Shown here in pieces: positions 51,729-60,623 of a stretch of DNA of 64,000 bases (position 1 is the stretch's first letter; each line of letters begins with the position of its first letter). This DNA is from Duganella sp. Leaf126 (GTDB lineage: Bacteria > Pseudomonadota > Gammaproteobacteria > Burkholderiales > Burkholderiaceae_D), in the NCBI RefSeq assembly GCF_001423125.1, contig NZ_LMNW01000003.1, forward strand, positions 163,022 through 227,021, read 5' to 3'. The translations under genes were made by a program, and so were the position numbers. The notes under the pieces were generated by a model. That model was not told the origin of the DNA. It did no database searches and saw only the letters and a program-made list of their open reading frames with translations.

Positions 51729-53084
51729 ATGGCACGACAATATTTCGGCACCGATGGTATCCGCGGCCTGGTGGGCGTTTCGCCCATCACGCCCGACTTC
51801 GTGCTGCGCCTGGGCTACGCTGCCGGCAAGGTGTTGGCTGGTGCCGACTGCGGTACGGGCGGCAAGCGCCCCACCGTGTTGATCGGCAAGGACACGCGCA
51901 TTTCCGGCTACATGCTCGAAGCAGCGCTGGAAGCCGGCCTGGCTGCTGCCGGCGTGGACGTAATGCTGGCCGGCCCGATGCCGACGCCGGCCATCGCCTA
52001 CCTGACGCGCGCGCTGCGCCTGTCGGCCGGCGTCGTGATTTCGGCGTCGCACAACCCGTTCCAGGACAATGGCATCAAGTTCTTCTCGGACCAGGGTACC
52101 AAGCTGCCCGATGCGGTCGAACTGGAGATCGAAGCCGCGCTCGCGCATCCGATGGAATGCGTGGCGCCCGAGAAACTGGGTCGCGCCAAGCGTCTCGATG
52201 ACGCCCAGGGCCGCTACATCGAATTTTGCAAGAGCACCTTCCCTAACGAACTCGACCTGCGTGGTCTGAAGGTGGTGGTCGATTGCGCCCATGGCGCTGC
52301 CTACAATATCGCCCCGCACGTGTTCCACGAGCTTGGCGCCGAAGTGATTGCCATCGGTAACAAGCCGGACGGCTTCAACATCAACAAGGACCACGGCGCC
52401 ACCGCGCCGGACGCGATGGCTGCCGCCGTGCGCGCCCACGGCGCCGACCTTGGCATCGCCCTCGACGGCGACGCCGACCGCCTGATCATGTGCGACGCCA
52501 ATGGCCGCCTCTACAACGGCGACCAGTTGCTGTACCTGATGGTGACCGACCGCCTGGCCACCGGCCCGGTCGCCGGTGCGGTCGGCACCTTGATGACCAA
52601 TATGGCGGTGGAGGTGGCGATCAAGCAGAAGGGCGTCGGTTTCGCGCGCGCCAAGGTGGGCGACCGCTACGTGCTTGAAGTGATGCAGGAAAAGGGCTGG
52701 CTGCTCGGCGGCGAAGGCTCGGGCCACCTGCTGTGCATCGACAAGCACACGACCGGCGACGGCATCATCTCGGCGCTGCAGGTGCTGTCTGCGCTCAAGC
52801 GCGCCGGCCGCTCGCTGGAAGAGGCGACGGCCGACCTGGTGCTGTTCCCGCAAACCCTGATCAATGTGCGCGTGGCGCCCGGCTTCGACTGGACCCAGAA
52901 TGCCGCCATGGTAGCCGAGAAAGAGCAGGTCGAACGGGAGCTGGGCGACACCGGCCGCGTCCTGATCCGCGCCTCCGGCACCGAGCCCCTGATCCGCGTG
53001 ATGGTGGAAGCGCGCAGTGCCGACGACGCGAAGTCGATGGCGCAGCGCATCGCCGACAAGATCGACGTCAAGCTGGCGGCATAA
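51729..53084 (+). CDS. glmM: Phosphoglucosamine mutase
   Basis: 451 residues starting [13 protein letters not shown] at 51729. The phosphoserine loop is [17 protein letters not shown], the metal loop DGDADR and the sugar loop GEGSGH. It converts glucosamine-6-P to glucosamine-1-P for cell-wall precursors. rlmE-ftsH-folP-glmM order is conserved in proteobacteria. Confidence 0.97.
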   Translation: MARQYFGTDGIRGLVGVSPITPDFVLRLGYAAGKVLAGADCGTGGKRPTVLIGKDTRISGYMLEAALEAGLAAAGVDVMLAGPMPTPAIAYLTRALRLSAGVVISASHNPFQDNGIKFFSDQGTKLPDAVELEIEAALAHPMECVAPEKLGRAKRLDDAQGRYIEFCKSTFPNELDLRGLKVVVDCAHGAAYNIAPHVFHELGAEVIAIGNKPDGFNINKDHGATAPDAMAAAVRAHGADLGIALDGDADRLIMCDANGRLYNGDQLLYLMVTDRLATGPVAGAVGTLMTNMAVEVAIKQKGVGFARAKVGDRYVLEVMQEKGWLLGGEGSGHLLCIDKHTTGDGIISALQVLSALKRAGRSLEEATADLVLFPQTLINVRVAPGFDWTQNAAMVAEKEQVERELGDTGRVLIRASGTEPLIRVMVEARSADDAKSMAQRIADKIDVKLAA

Positions 53085-53137
53085 CGGCTGCTCGCATTGC
53101 GCGTGCTTCAAGATTGCAAGATACTTCGGGGCGTCCA

Positions 53138-53166
53138 TTGACGGCGGCGCCCCGGCCGATTAGAAT
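53138..53166 (+). promoter_or_regulatory. Promoter of tRNA-Pro
   Basis: TTGACG (53138-53143), 17 nt, TAGAAT (53161-53166), ending 8 nt before the mature tRNA 5' end. Confidence 0.75.
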
Positions 53167-53174
53167 GCTGTCTT

Positions 53175-53251
53175 CGGAGTGTAGCGCAGCCCGGTAGCGC
53201 ACCTGGTTTGGGACCAGGGGGTCCAAGGTTCGAATCCTTGTACTCCGACCA
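53175..53251 (+). tRNA. tRNA-Pro (anticodon TGG)
   Basis: 77 nt. The acceptor CGGAGTG pairs with TACTCCG; the anticodon stem is CCTGG/CCAGG with loop TTTGGGA (anticodon TGG); the T arm is CAAGG-TTCGAAT-CCTTG, and CCA is encoded. Placed just after glmM. Confidence 0.96.
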
Positions 53252-53260
53252 AAAACACTA

Positions 53261-53288
53261 AACGGGTTGTCTTAGACAACCCGTTTTT
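53261..53288 (+). terminator. Terminator between the two tRNAs
   Basis: AACGGGTTGTC and GACAACCCGTT form a perfect 11-bp stem with loop TTA, followed by TTT. tRNA-Arg must therefore be made by readthrough or its own promoter. Confidence 0.85.
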
Positions 53289-53321
53289 CATTTCTGCGGC
53301 GAATTCTCGCTGCGATAAAAG

Positions 53322-53398
<77 letters not shown>

Positions 53399-53713
53399 AA
53401 AAATCAACGATTTATTTGACTGTTTCTCTGGGCCGCGTTCTGCACGGCACAGTCCTCGGTGTAGTTCCCGCCGAGCGCGTTCGCCAGCTTGTATTGTCAT
53501 CGGAAAGAGTCGCGTGCTATATTGCGCGTGCTGCTTTTGCAGTCGTAAGCGTTTACGTCAACCAACGCCTTGTGAATCACGCCCATTGAACGATGGGGAG
53601 CGTGTCCGAGGCTTGCGTTCGACTGTCATCTGCACTCGGTTGCGCTGGTCGCGGCAACTCGCTCCCATTCATCGTACACAGGCATGCTTCCTTCATTCTT
53701 CTGGAGCAATGCA
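53399..53713. other. Non-coding stretch after tRNA-Arg
   Basis: About 315 nt of lower G+C than the flanks, with no convincing gene, integrase or terminator. A minus-strand frame at about 53402-53500 ending YKLANALGGNYTEDCAVQN... reads protein-like but is closed by a stop and has no start, so at most it is a gene remnant. Confidence 0.4.
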
Positions 53714-54127
53714 ATGTTTACCCTCAATCGAACGATGAAATTTAACCACATCAGTTTTCCTTCAAGCGATGTGGACGCAACCGCCGCATTTTTTGTGAAT
53801 TATCTCGGCTGTACCGTTTCCGCCTTTGGGCCGTCGCGTATCGTCAAGCGTCACGATTTTGACATCGTTATCGATGGAAGTACTGGCTGCAACGCGGTGT
53901 CATGGCCTCAGAATTTCCATATCGGATTCGAAGTGCCAAGCGTGAATGATGTGACTGCATTATTCGCGCAAGTGCAAGCTGGCGGCGGAGAATGTGCCAC
54001 CGGTGTTCTCCGGCACGTACGGGGATCACGCTTTTTCTGTGTCATTCCCGGGGGCGTGCAGGTTGAGATCAATACGCGGGAAGACGCAGCTGAAGCATTC
54101 CGCACGTCGTTCAAACCTTTAGCGTAA
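53714..54127 (+). CDS. VOC (glyoxalase/bleomycin-resistance fold) protein
   Basis: 137 residues from the ATG at 53714 (GGAG 7 nt upstream). FNHISFPSSDVDATAAFFVNYLGC is a typical VOC opening; HIGFEVPSVNDVTALFAQVQAGG and a closing beta strand with VQVEIN supply the second half and its likely metal-binding Glu. The substrate is unknown. Codon use is less G+C-rich than in the flanking core genes, fitting acquisition next to a tRNA. Confidence 0.8.
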   Translation: MFTLNRTMKFNHISFPSSDVDATAAFFVNYLGCTVSAFGPSRIVKRHDFDIVIDGSTGCNAVSWPQNFHIGFEVPSVNDVTALFAQVQAGGGECATGVLRHVRGSRFFCVIPGGVQVEINTREDAAEAFRTSFKPLA

Positions 54128-54140
54128 TTCTCGACACTTG

Positions 54141-54163
54141 AAAATGGGCGTGCCCGCACGCCC
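54141..54163 (-). terminator. Hairpin terminator between convergent VOC and RES genes
   Basis: GGGCGTG and CACGCCC (54146-54163) form a perfect 7-bp stem. On the minus strand ATTTTC follows, so it suits the RES gene 50 nt upstream. Confidence 0.55.
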
Positions 54164-54215
54164 AGCAGGTTCGATGTGAGGTAGCCGCGAACAATGCATT
54201 TATTAAACGAGTCGG

Positions 54216-54692
54216 CTAAGTCTCATCAACGAGATGGACTTGCGGTGCACCATCGAGATTCCACGAAAACAAAACCAGATGCCACAAGCCCGGTGCTTTT
54301 CTCGACGGATCAATCAAGCCATTTGCTCCGCATGCTACGAGACGATCACGAACTTCCCACGACCGTGGGGCGGCCCCTCTTGCTGCAAGCTCCTGCCACG
54401 GCGCGATGGCATCGGCAATGCTGAGGCCGATTTCTGCCAATGCTGACGAATTGCGTAGATCGACAATTCTCTTTGCCACGACATGAACACTGACGATCTC
54501 TAACGTAGGACTGCGGTCCCCCTTATGAGCTTGCATCGCCGCGTCTACGCCCTCGCGCGACGAGCTCAAATAAAGTGTAGCTTGTGTGCTACGAGAATAG
54601 CGCCCCGCGTTACGGGAGCCGGACAACGCATGCGCGCGGTAGTCAGGGTCGATCGCGCGAAAGAAAATACCGTCAACTTCCGTAAAAATCAT
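54216..54692 (-). CDS. RES-domain (NAD-degrading toxin family) protein without visible antitoxin
   Basis: 158 residues from the ATG at 54692 (a GTG 48 nt upstream is possible). The RES pattern is visible: FFRAIDPDYR, then an Arg-Tyr-Ser region (NAGRYSRSTQATLYLSSS), a glutamate-bearing EIVSVHV strand, and the C-terminal GLWHLVLFSWNLDGAPQVHLVD, which corresponds to the family ending. Characterised RES toxins phosphorolyse NAD+ and pair with an Xre/MbcA-type antitoxin encoded just upstream. Here the upstream DNA holds only a GNAT fragment, so the antitoxin is missing or unrecognised. Activity is therefore uncertain. Confidence 0.7.
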   Translation of the reverse strand: MIFTEVDGIFFRAIDPDYRAHALSGSRNAGRYSRSTQATLYLSSSREGVDAAMQAHKGDRSPTLEIVSVHVVAKRIVDLRNSSALAEIGLSIADAIAPWQELAARGAAPRSWEVRDRLVACGANGLIDPSRKAPGLWHLVLFSWNLDGAPQVHLVDET

Positions 54693-54746
54693 CTCAAAGC
54701 GTCCGTGCTGAAAATTCAAATATGCCGTAACCCCAAGCACTCTTGC

Positions 54747-54878
54747 TCAGATGAAGAGCGCCCAAACCGAGGAGTTTATCTTATCGGCGTACGCGAAACC
54801 TACAATGTCGCCGTCGATTTCCGCCAGCCAGCCGCGCGCCAGCAATTCGAGGTGGTCTTCGTACATTTGCCGATTCAT
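54747..54878 (-). pseudogene. GNAT acetyltransferase remnant
   Basis: A 43-codon frame (MNRQMYEDHLELLARGWLAE, then IDGDIVGFAYADKINSSVWALFI) reads as the second and third strands of a GNAT domain and stops where the acetyl-CoA loop should begin. In-frame sequence just before the ATG also looks homologous (TSVTAIPAL) but is cut by a stop. It is too short to be functional. Confidence 0.55.
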
Positions 54879-54905
54879 AAGCGCCGGTATGGCAGTGACG
54901 CTGGT

Positions 54906-55442
54906 TTATGGCGTCACAGGTCTGGGCCGTTGGTATTGCGCCAGGCGCTTCGCCGATGGATCGTATTCGATCTCGGCGGCGGGGACGGTGAAGGTGGCCC
55001 AGCATCGGGTCGGGGCGGCGCACAGCATCTGGATGATGGCGTCCTTGTGGACCCATCGTGCGGTGCGGCCATCGTCGGCAACGGGCGCGCCGAAGCGGGC
55101 CGAGATCGACTGCAAGATGGTCTCGCGCTCGGTACCGTCGGCCAGCACCTTGATACGGGTGACGGTCAGATCTTTTTTGACCGCCAGTTCGTACCAGCCG
55201 CGTGCCGCCCACAGCGGACGCGCTTCCGGGTCCGGCAGGTGCACGCTGCCCCAGCGCCCGCCCACGTCATCGGCGCGCGGGCTGCTGCGCCAGCAGATTT
55301 GTTCGGCTTTGTCGTTGTTGAGCGGACAGATGCCGGGCGAATAATTGAGCTTGCCATTGAACGGGATGCCCAGCACTTGCGTCGGTGCGGCCGCGGCAGC
55401 GAGGGGCAGGGCAGTTATCAGCAGGGCTAAGACGGTTTTCAT
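54906..55442 (-). CDS. Secreted protein of unknown function
   Basis: 178 residues from the ATG at 55442, so that a signal peptide (MKTVLALLITALPLAAAAAP) is N-terminal; the longer frame adds 19 residues of no character. Four cysteines (CPL, ICW, LCA, RCW) suggest two disulfides in the periplasm. A repeat-free, mixed alpha/beta body includes TVTRIKVLADGTERETILQS. I do not recognise the family. Confidence 0.65.
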   Translation of the reverse strand: MKTVLALLITALPLAAAAAPTQVLGIPFNGKLNYSPGICPLNNDKAEQICWRSSPRADDVGGRWGSVHLPDPEARPLWAARGWYELAVKKDLTVTRIKVLADGTERETILQSISARFGAPVADDGRTARWVHKDAIIQMLCAAPTRCWATFTVPAAEIEYDPSAKRLAQYQRPRPVTP

Positions 55443-55575
55443 GGCGTTCGTTCTGAAGTAGGGGTCTTCAAGCCGGCGCAACGACCGGTTAGCAGGCAAT
55501 TCTACGTGGCTTCAGGTTTGCCAAAAGCTGCCCGAGCAGCGGAAATCCCGTTCTGATCGGTCGATTGACCGCCTT

Positions 55576-56127
55576 TTACGGCGGCGTCAGCATCTGCCGC
55601 GCATACCGCAGTCCGATACCGTTGCCGCCGCCGTTTTTCTCGACCACGGCCCTCGCGGCGTCGTAGCTGTCGCGGCGGGTCCAGTCGCGTTGCAGTTCGA
55701 GCAGCACCTGCAGCCAGCTGGTCGGCTGCGCGCCTTGGGCTGTCATGCGCTGCAGGGCAAGGTGGTGGCCGGCGTCGGTCAGGCCGCCGCAGGCGTCGCC
55801 GACCACGTAGCAGTCGTGACCCGCTGCGAGGGCGCTCAGCACGGCAAAGCTGATGCATGCCTCGGTCAGCATGCCCGAAAAAATCAGTTTCCTGCGCCCG
55901 GTGGCGACGATCGCTGCTTGCACGGCCGGGTCTTTCCACGAATTCATGTTGCGCCGCTCTCGTAGCGGATGGTCGGGGATCCGGGCTTGCAGGTCGGGCA
56001 GCAGGGGGCCGCTGTCCACCTTGCTGGCAGAAGTGCTGGCGACGATCGGCAACGAGAACGCCATGGCTGCCGGTTTCCGATTGGCAGATGGCGCGCCGCG
56101 CTGTATGCTGCGGCGGCTGACAACCAT
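55576..56127 (-). pseudogene. 5'-truncated isochorismatase-family hydrolase (YcaC-like)
   Basis: From about [23 protein letters not shown] (ATG at 56064) the protein follows YcaC-type cysteine hydrolases: NMNSWKDP, SGMLTEACISFAVLSAL (nucleophile Cys), and LQRDWTRRD. The N-terminal 30-40 residues with the catalytic Asp (usual context xxxDxQ) are absent. The frame upstream instead runs into non-homologous sequence at the fkp gene. Probably inactive. Confidence 0.65.
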
Positions 56128-56142
56128 CCCGAAAGATCATCC

Positions 56143-56649
56143 ATGAAACTGCTGTCCTCCGCCGTCCTCGGCCTGACCCTCACCCTGTCTCTCACTGCCT
56201 GTAACAAGGACAAGCCCGCGCCTGCGGCCGACGCGCCCGCAGCGACGGCAAGCGCACCGGCGCCGGCAACTCCGGCTGCCGATGCGCCAGCCGCGGCGCC
56301 GGACGCCATCACTGCACTGCAAAAAATCGATACCGTGGTTGGTACCGGCAAGGAAGCGGTCGCCGGCGTGACGGCGGTGGTCAACTACACCGGCTGGCTG
56401 TACGTGCCGTCGGCGCCGTCCAAGCATGGCGAACAGTTCGACTCGTCGGTCGGCCGCGAGCCGTTCAGTTTCCAGCTCGGCGGTGGACAGGTCATCAAGG
56501 GGTGGGACGAGGGCGTACAAGGCATGAAGGTGGGCGGCAAGCGCACCCTGATCGTTCCGGCCAGCTATGGCTACGGCGAGCGCGGCGTCGGTCCGATTCC
56601 GCCGAACTCGAACCTGATTTTCGAGGTCGAACTGCTCGACGTGAAATGA
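56143..56649 (+). CDS. FKBP-type peptidyl-prolyl isomerase lipoprotein
   Basis: 168 residues. A lipoprotein signal ends LTAC, then an Ala/Pro-rich linker (about 25-55). One FKBP domain follows with [44 protein letters not shown] and YGYGERG. It is expected to fold proteins in the periplasm, anchored to membrane. Confidence 0.92.
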   Translation: MKLLSSAVLGLTLTLSLTACNKDKPAPAADAPAATASAPAPATPAADAPAAAPDAITALQKIDTVVGTGKEAVAGVTAVVNYTGWLYVPSAPSKHGEQFDSSVGREPFSFQLGGGQVIKGWDEGVQGMKVGGKRTLIVPASYGYGERGVGPIPPNSNLIFEVELLDVK

Positions 56650-56715
56650 GGTCGGGCCACCGCGACCGAATGCGGTGGCCACAGCGCTGCCATTCCTGAG
56701 CGCTGCCAGTAGATC

Positions 56716-58362
56716 TTATGACGCGCGGGGCAACAGGCGCTGGCGGCCGGCCGCAACTGCTGCCGGCGCGCCCTGGTGCTCGCCCGCGCGCGCGGTCTTG
56801 AATACGCCCACCGCGTTGTTGAGCAGCGCGGCCTGGTCTTGCAAGGTATCGACGGTGCCCAGCGCTTCCTCGACCAGCGCCGCATTCTGCTGCGTGACCT
56901 GGTCCATGCGCGCGATGGCGCGGTCGACTTCCTCGATGCCGGCGCGCTGCTCGGCGCTGGCGCTGGCAATCGATTCCACCACGTCGGACACGCGTTTGAC
57001 GCTGTGCACGATGTCCTGCATGGTGCTGCCCGCGTGTTCGGCCAGCGTGGTGCCGGCATGCACCCGCTCCACCGATTCGTCGATCAGGGCCTTCACTTCG
57101 CGCGCGGCGGTGGAGCTGCGCTGGGCCAGGTTGCGTACTTCGGTGGCCACGACCGCAAAGCCGCGTCCCTGTTCGCCGGCCCGGGCCGCTTCGACGGCCG
57201 CGTTCAGGGCCAGGATATTGGTCTGGAAGGCGATGCCGTCGATGACGCTGATGATTTCCTCGATCTTGCGCGACGAGGCGTCGATCGCGTTCATGGTCTG
57301 CACCACCTGGCCGACGATCTCGCCGCCCTTGCTGGCAACGCCCGAGGCTTCGTGGGCAAGCTGGTTGGCGTCGCGCGCGCTGTCGGCATTCTGCTTGACG
57401 GTGCCGGTCAGCTCTTTCATGGCAGATGCCGTTTCTCTCAGCGAACTGGCCTGGTCTTCGGTGCGGCTGGACAGGTCCTGGTTGCCGGCCGAGATCTGGC
57501 TGCCGATGCTGGTGACGGCATGGGCCGCGCCGTGTACCTCGGTGACGGTGGCGCGCAGGTTGCTGCTCATCTTGACCAGCACCGCCATGATGCTGTCGGT
57601 GTCGCCGTCGCGCAGGCTGACCTGGTGATACAGCTCGCCGCGATCGACCGCATTGGCCAGCGCCTTGACCTGGGCCGGCTCGGCGCCGAGGGCGCGCAGC
57701 AGGTGCTGCGAAATGCGCCACGCCACCAGGGCGCCGATCGCCACCGCGATCGCGACTGCCAGCAGGGCCAGCGACTGGAAGTCGTGGGCGCCATCGCGCG
57801 CCAGCGCCGATTCGGCCTCGGTCATTTTCTGTTCCTGGTCGATGAAACCGTTGATGCTGGCCAGCCAGTCGATGAACGCCGGCTTGGCCTGGCGCAGCAG
57901 CAGCTCGCGCGCGTCGTCGATCTGGCCCGCGCGGCGCAGGGCGATGATCTGCTTGACCAGCGGCGTGGTGCGCGCCTCGTTCTGCTTGATCTTGTCGAGC
58001 CAGGCGCGCTCCTCGGCAATGACTTTGCCCTCGGCGCGTCCCAGCAGCTCGTCCATCGGCCGCGCCGATTGCTGGTAATCGCCGTCGAGCTTATCGATCA
58101 GGGCCACCACGGCCGCCACGTCGGCGTCGGGCACCAGGGTCACATCGCGCACGGCAATCGCGCGGTCGTGCACGCTGCCACGGAAGTTGATCGCGTAGCG
58201 CTGCTTGACGTTGTTGACCGCGCTGATGTGCTGCAGGCTGCTGTCGATGGCGTTGACTTTGACAACGCTGAGGGCGGTGAGTGCCAGCATCATCGCCAGA
58301 ACGACGCCGAAGCCGAGGCGCAGGCGGGCGGCAACGCCGAAACCTTGAGGGGGATGTTCCAT
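56716..58362 (-). CDS. Methyl-accepting chemotaxis protein
   Basis: 548 residues from the ATG at 58362 (AAGGA upstream; the longer frame adds nothing recognisable). A membrane helix at about 12-32, a four-helix-bundle ligand domain (about 33-190), a second membrane helix near 195-215, a HAMP, and the highly conserved signalling tip EIISVIDGIAFQTNILALNAAVEAARAGEQGRGFAVVATEVRNLAQRS. No CheR-tethering pentapeptide is seen at the C-terminus. The ligand is unknown. Confidence 0.94.
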   Translation of the reverse strand: MEHPPQGFGVAARLRLGFGVVLAMMLALTALSVVKVNAIDSSLQHISAVNNVKQRYAINFRGSVHDRAIAVRDVTLVPDADVAAVVALIDKLDGDYQQSARPMDELLGRAEGKVIAEERAWLDKIKQNEARTTPLVKQIIALRRAGQIDDARELLLRQAKPAFIDWLASINGFIDQEQKMTEAESALARDGAHDFQSLALLAVAIAVAIGALVAWRISQHLLRALGAEPAQVKALANAVDRGELYHQVSLRDGDTDSIMAVLVKMSSNLRATVTEVHGAAHAVTSIGSQISAGNQDLSSRTEDQASSLRETASAMKELTGTVKQNADSARDANQLAHEASGVASKGGEIVGQVVQTMNAIDASSRKIEEIISVIDGIAFQTNILALNAAVEAARAGEQGRGFAVVATEVRNLAQRSSTAAREVKALIDESVERVHAGTTLAEHAGSTMQDIVHSVKRVSDVVESIASASAEQRAGIEEVDRAIARMDQVTQQNAALVEEALGTVDTLQDQAALLNNAVGVFKTARAGEHQGAPAAVAAGRQRLLPRAS

Positions 58363-58399
58363 GGATTTCCTTGAATGATGACGACAATGGACTGCCGCC

Positions 58400-58428
58400 A
58401 TCATATTTCCAAAATCCAATTCTGTTAA
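58400..58428 (-). promoter_or_regulatory. sigma70-type promoter of the chemoreceptor gene
   Basis: TTAACA (58423-58428), 17 nt, TATGAT (58400-58405) on the minus strand, 38 nt before the start. No sigma28 consensus is seen. The remaining AT-rich DNA to 58670 has no further feature I can support. Confidence 0.55.
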
Positions 58429-58670
58429 GTTGAAAAGTTAAATAACTTCAATAGTGATTTACGAAATGCAATTATTTCGTTGCCACTTCGCTGCATTTAC
58501 CGGAAGTTGCTGCTTGGTGTAACGGGCAATAGCGGGCATTTGCAGTCCGCTCGAGCGTGGCGACCTGATCTGACGCTGTCTTCTCGCTCGGCATGGCGAA
58601 CCGCCGCGTCGTGTGCCGGTTTGGGCATTCCCGAGGCGGAGAAGTTCACCATGCCGACTGCAGCGACTAT

Positions 58671-60623
58671 TTAATGCGGCGCCGGCATCACCTGTACTTC
58701 GATGCCCGAGAACATCGACGGTGCGTGGTACACGCGCTGGGTCGCTTTTTTGAAATCCTCGGGTTTGGCGGTGGGAATATCGACAAAGGTCTGCGGGTTC
58801 AGGTCCACCAGCGGGAACCACGAGCTCTGGATCTGCACCATGATGCGGTGGCCGCGGCGGAAAGTGTGGTTGATGTCGGCCATGCTGTAGTTGACCGCTT
58901 CCACCTTGCCTGGCACGAACGGCTCCGGTTGCTCGAAGCTGTGACGGAACTTGCCGCGCAGCGGGTCGCCGCGGACCAGCTGCTGATAGCCGGCCATCGG
59001 GATGGCCGGCTTGGCCACGTCGGTGCGCGGGCTGTCGGGCTTGTCTGCCGACGGATAGTCGTCGGGATAGACGTCGATCAGTTTTACGACCCAGTCGGCA
59101 TCGGTGCCGGTGGTGGACACGAACAGGCGCGGCTTGACCGGGCCGCTCAGGGTCACGTCCTGCTCGAGCGGCTCGCTGCGGTAGGTCAGCACGTCGGTGC
59201 GGGTCGCGGCGAAGCGCTGGTCGCCCACCATGTATTCCTTGGGCACGCCGATGGTCGGATATCCGGTGTACGGCACCGGCTTGCGCGGGTCGGCCACGTA
59301 TTCATCATAGCCGTCGCCGCTGCCGGCTGGTTGTTGCCAGCCCAGTGTGCCGTTGGCGCCCAGGTACAGCGTGCGCGGCTGCGCCTGTCTGGGCGGCCAG
59401 GCCGCATACTCGCGCCAGACATTGCTGCCGGTTTCGAAGACATGGACTTCCGCCTGCCTGGGGTTGGCCACGCCTTTCAGGTGCTGTTCGAAGAACGGGA
59501 ACTCGATGTTTTTGCGGAAGTATTCGCCGGTCTTGGCGCCGAACTGCACGCTGCCCAGGCTCTGACCGTCGTAGCGGCGCCAGCCGCCATGCGACCATGG
59601 TCCCATCACCAGCCCGCTATAAATGGACGGGTTGTTGCGCTTGATCGCGTGGTAGGTCGTCAGCGGTCCCTGCAAGTCTTCGGCGTCGTACCAGCCGCCC
59701 ACGGTCAGCACGGCGGCCTTGATGTTTTTCAGGTGTGCGGCAATGTTGCGGCTTTTCCAGAAATCGTTATAGGTGCTGTTGGCGATGGTCGGCATCAGCA
59801 GGGCGCGCTGGGCGGCTGTCATGGTGTTGGTGATGTCGGACAGCGTCAGGTGGGACAGGAAGAACTGGTAGCCGTCCGAGGTGCCGTAATCGAAGCTGTT
59901 CCAGGATTTGGGCAGCGGGCTCGGATTTTGCGCTTCCACGAAAGCGGCGTAGAAGTCGAAGTTGGCCGCCAGCATGAAGGCGCCGCCATGGTAGGAGTCA
60001 TCGTTCATGTACAGGTCGGTCACCGGCGCCTGTGGCGACGCGGCCTTGATGGCCGGGTGCGAATCGATGATGCTGGCCGAGGTATAAAAGCCCGGGTAGG
60101 AAATGCCGAGGATGCCGACCTTGCCGTTGTTGTTGGGAACATTCTTCAGCAGCCACTCGACCGTGTCGTACATGTCCTCGCTTTCGTTGCCTTCTCCCTT
60201 GGCGCGGTGAGGATTCACGTGGGGCGTTGCTTCCTGCCACTTGCCCTCGGACATGTAGCGGCCGCGCACGTCCTGCTGCACGAAGATATAGCCGCTGCGC
60301 TGGAATTCCGGCGACGGGCCCAGTCGCGCCGGGTAGAAATCGACGCCATAGTGCAGTTCGTCGTCGGACTGCACGCCGGCGCTGTACGGCGTGCGTTCCA
60401 TCAGGAACGGGTAGCGGCGGCTGGCGTCCTTGGGCACATACACGGCCGTGAACAGGCGGGTGCCGTCGCGCATCGGGATGCGGTATTCGTACTTGGTGTA
60501 CTGCGCGCGCACGCTGGCGGCGCCGGACATGGCGGGCGCGTCGTCAGCATGGGTGAATGGCGCGGTGAGGCTGGCCACGCCAAGGACAATGGCGCAGGCG
60601 AGGGGACGGAGGCGGAGGGTCAT
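58671..60623 (-). CDS. CocE/NonD-family hydrolase (alpha-amino-acid esterase-like)
   Basis: 650 residues from the ATG at 60623 (CAGGA upstream). A signal peptide ends near THADD. The X-Pro dipeptidyl-peptidase-like fold shows RDGTRLFTAVYVP, nucleophile Ser in GISYPG, Asp in GGWYDAED and His in GPWSHGG, then the C-terminal jelly-roll (TGTDADWVVKLIDVYPD, HRIMVQIQSSWFPL). It probably hydrolyses esters or amides of amino acids or beta-lactams in the periplasm or medium. Confidence 0.9.
   Translation of the reverse strand: MTLRLRPLACAIVLGVASLTAPFTHADDAPAMSGAASVRAQYTKYEYRIPMRDGTRLFTAVYVPKDASRRYPFLMERTPYSAGVQSDDELHYGVDFYPARLGPSPEFQRSGYIFVQQDVRGRYMSEGKWQEATPHVNPHRAKGEGNESEDMYDTVEWLLKNVPNNNGKVGILGISYPGFYTSASIIDSHPAIKAASPQAPVTDLYMNDDSYHGGAFMLAANFDFYAAFVEAQNPSPLPKSWNSFDYGTSDGYQFFLSHLTLSDITNTMTAAQRALLMPTIANSTYNDFWKSRNIAAHLKNIKAAVLTVGGWYDAEDLQGPLTTYHAIKRNNPSIYSGLVMGPWSHGGWRRYDGQSLGSVQFGAKTGEYFRKNIEFPFFEQHLKGVANPRQAEVHVFETGSNVWREYAAWPPRQAQPRTLYLGANGTLGWQQPAGSGDGYDEYVADPRKPVPYTGYPTIGVPKEYMVGDQRFAATRTDVLTYRSEPLEQDVTLSGPVKPRLFVSTTGTDADWVVKLIDVYPDDYPSADKPDSPRTDVAKPAIPMAGYQQLVRGDPLRGKFRHSFEQPEPFVPGKVEAVNYSMADINHTFRRGHRIMVQIQSSWFPLVDLNPQTFVDIPTAKPEDFKKATQRVYHAPSMFSGIEVQVMPAPH

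Noticed and set aside
53560..53700. Possible integron attC-like site next to the VOC gene
   Set aside because: Short imperfect inverted segments are present, but no GTTRRRY/RYYYAAC core pair or integrase is found.
53514..53738. Cysteine-rich short frame after tRNA-Arg
   Set aside because: 74 codons with no ribosome site and no recognisable pattern; it overlaps the VOC start in another frame.
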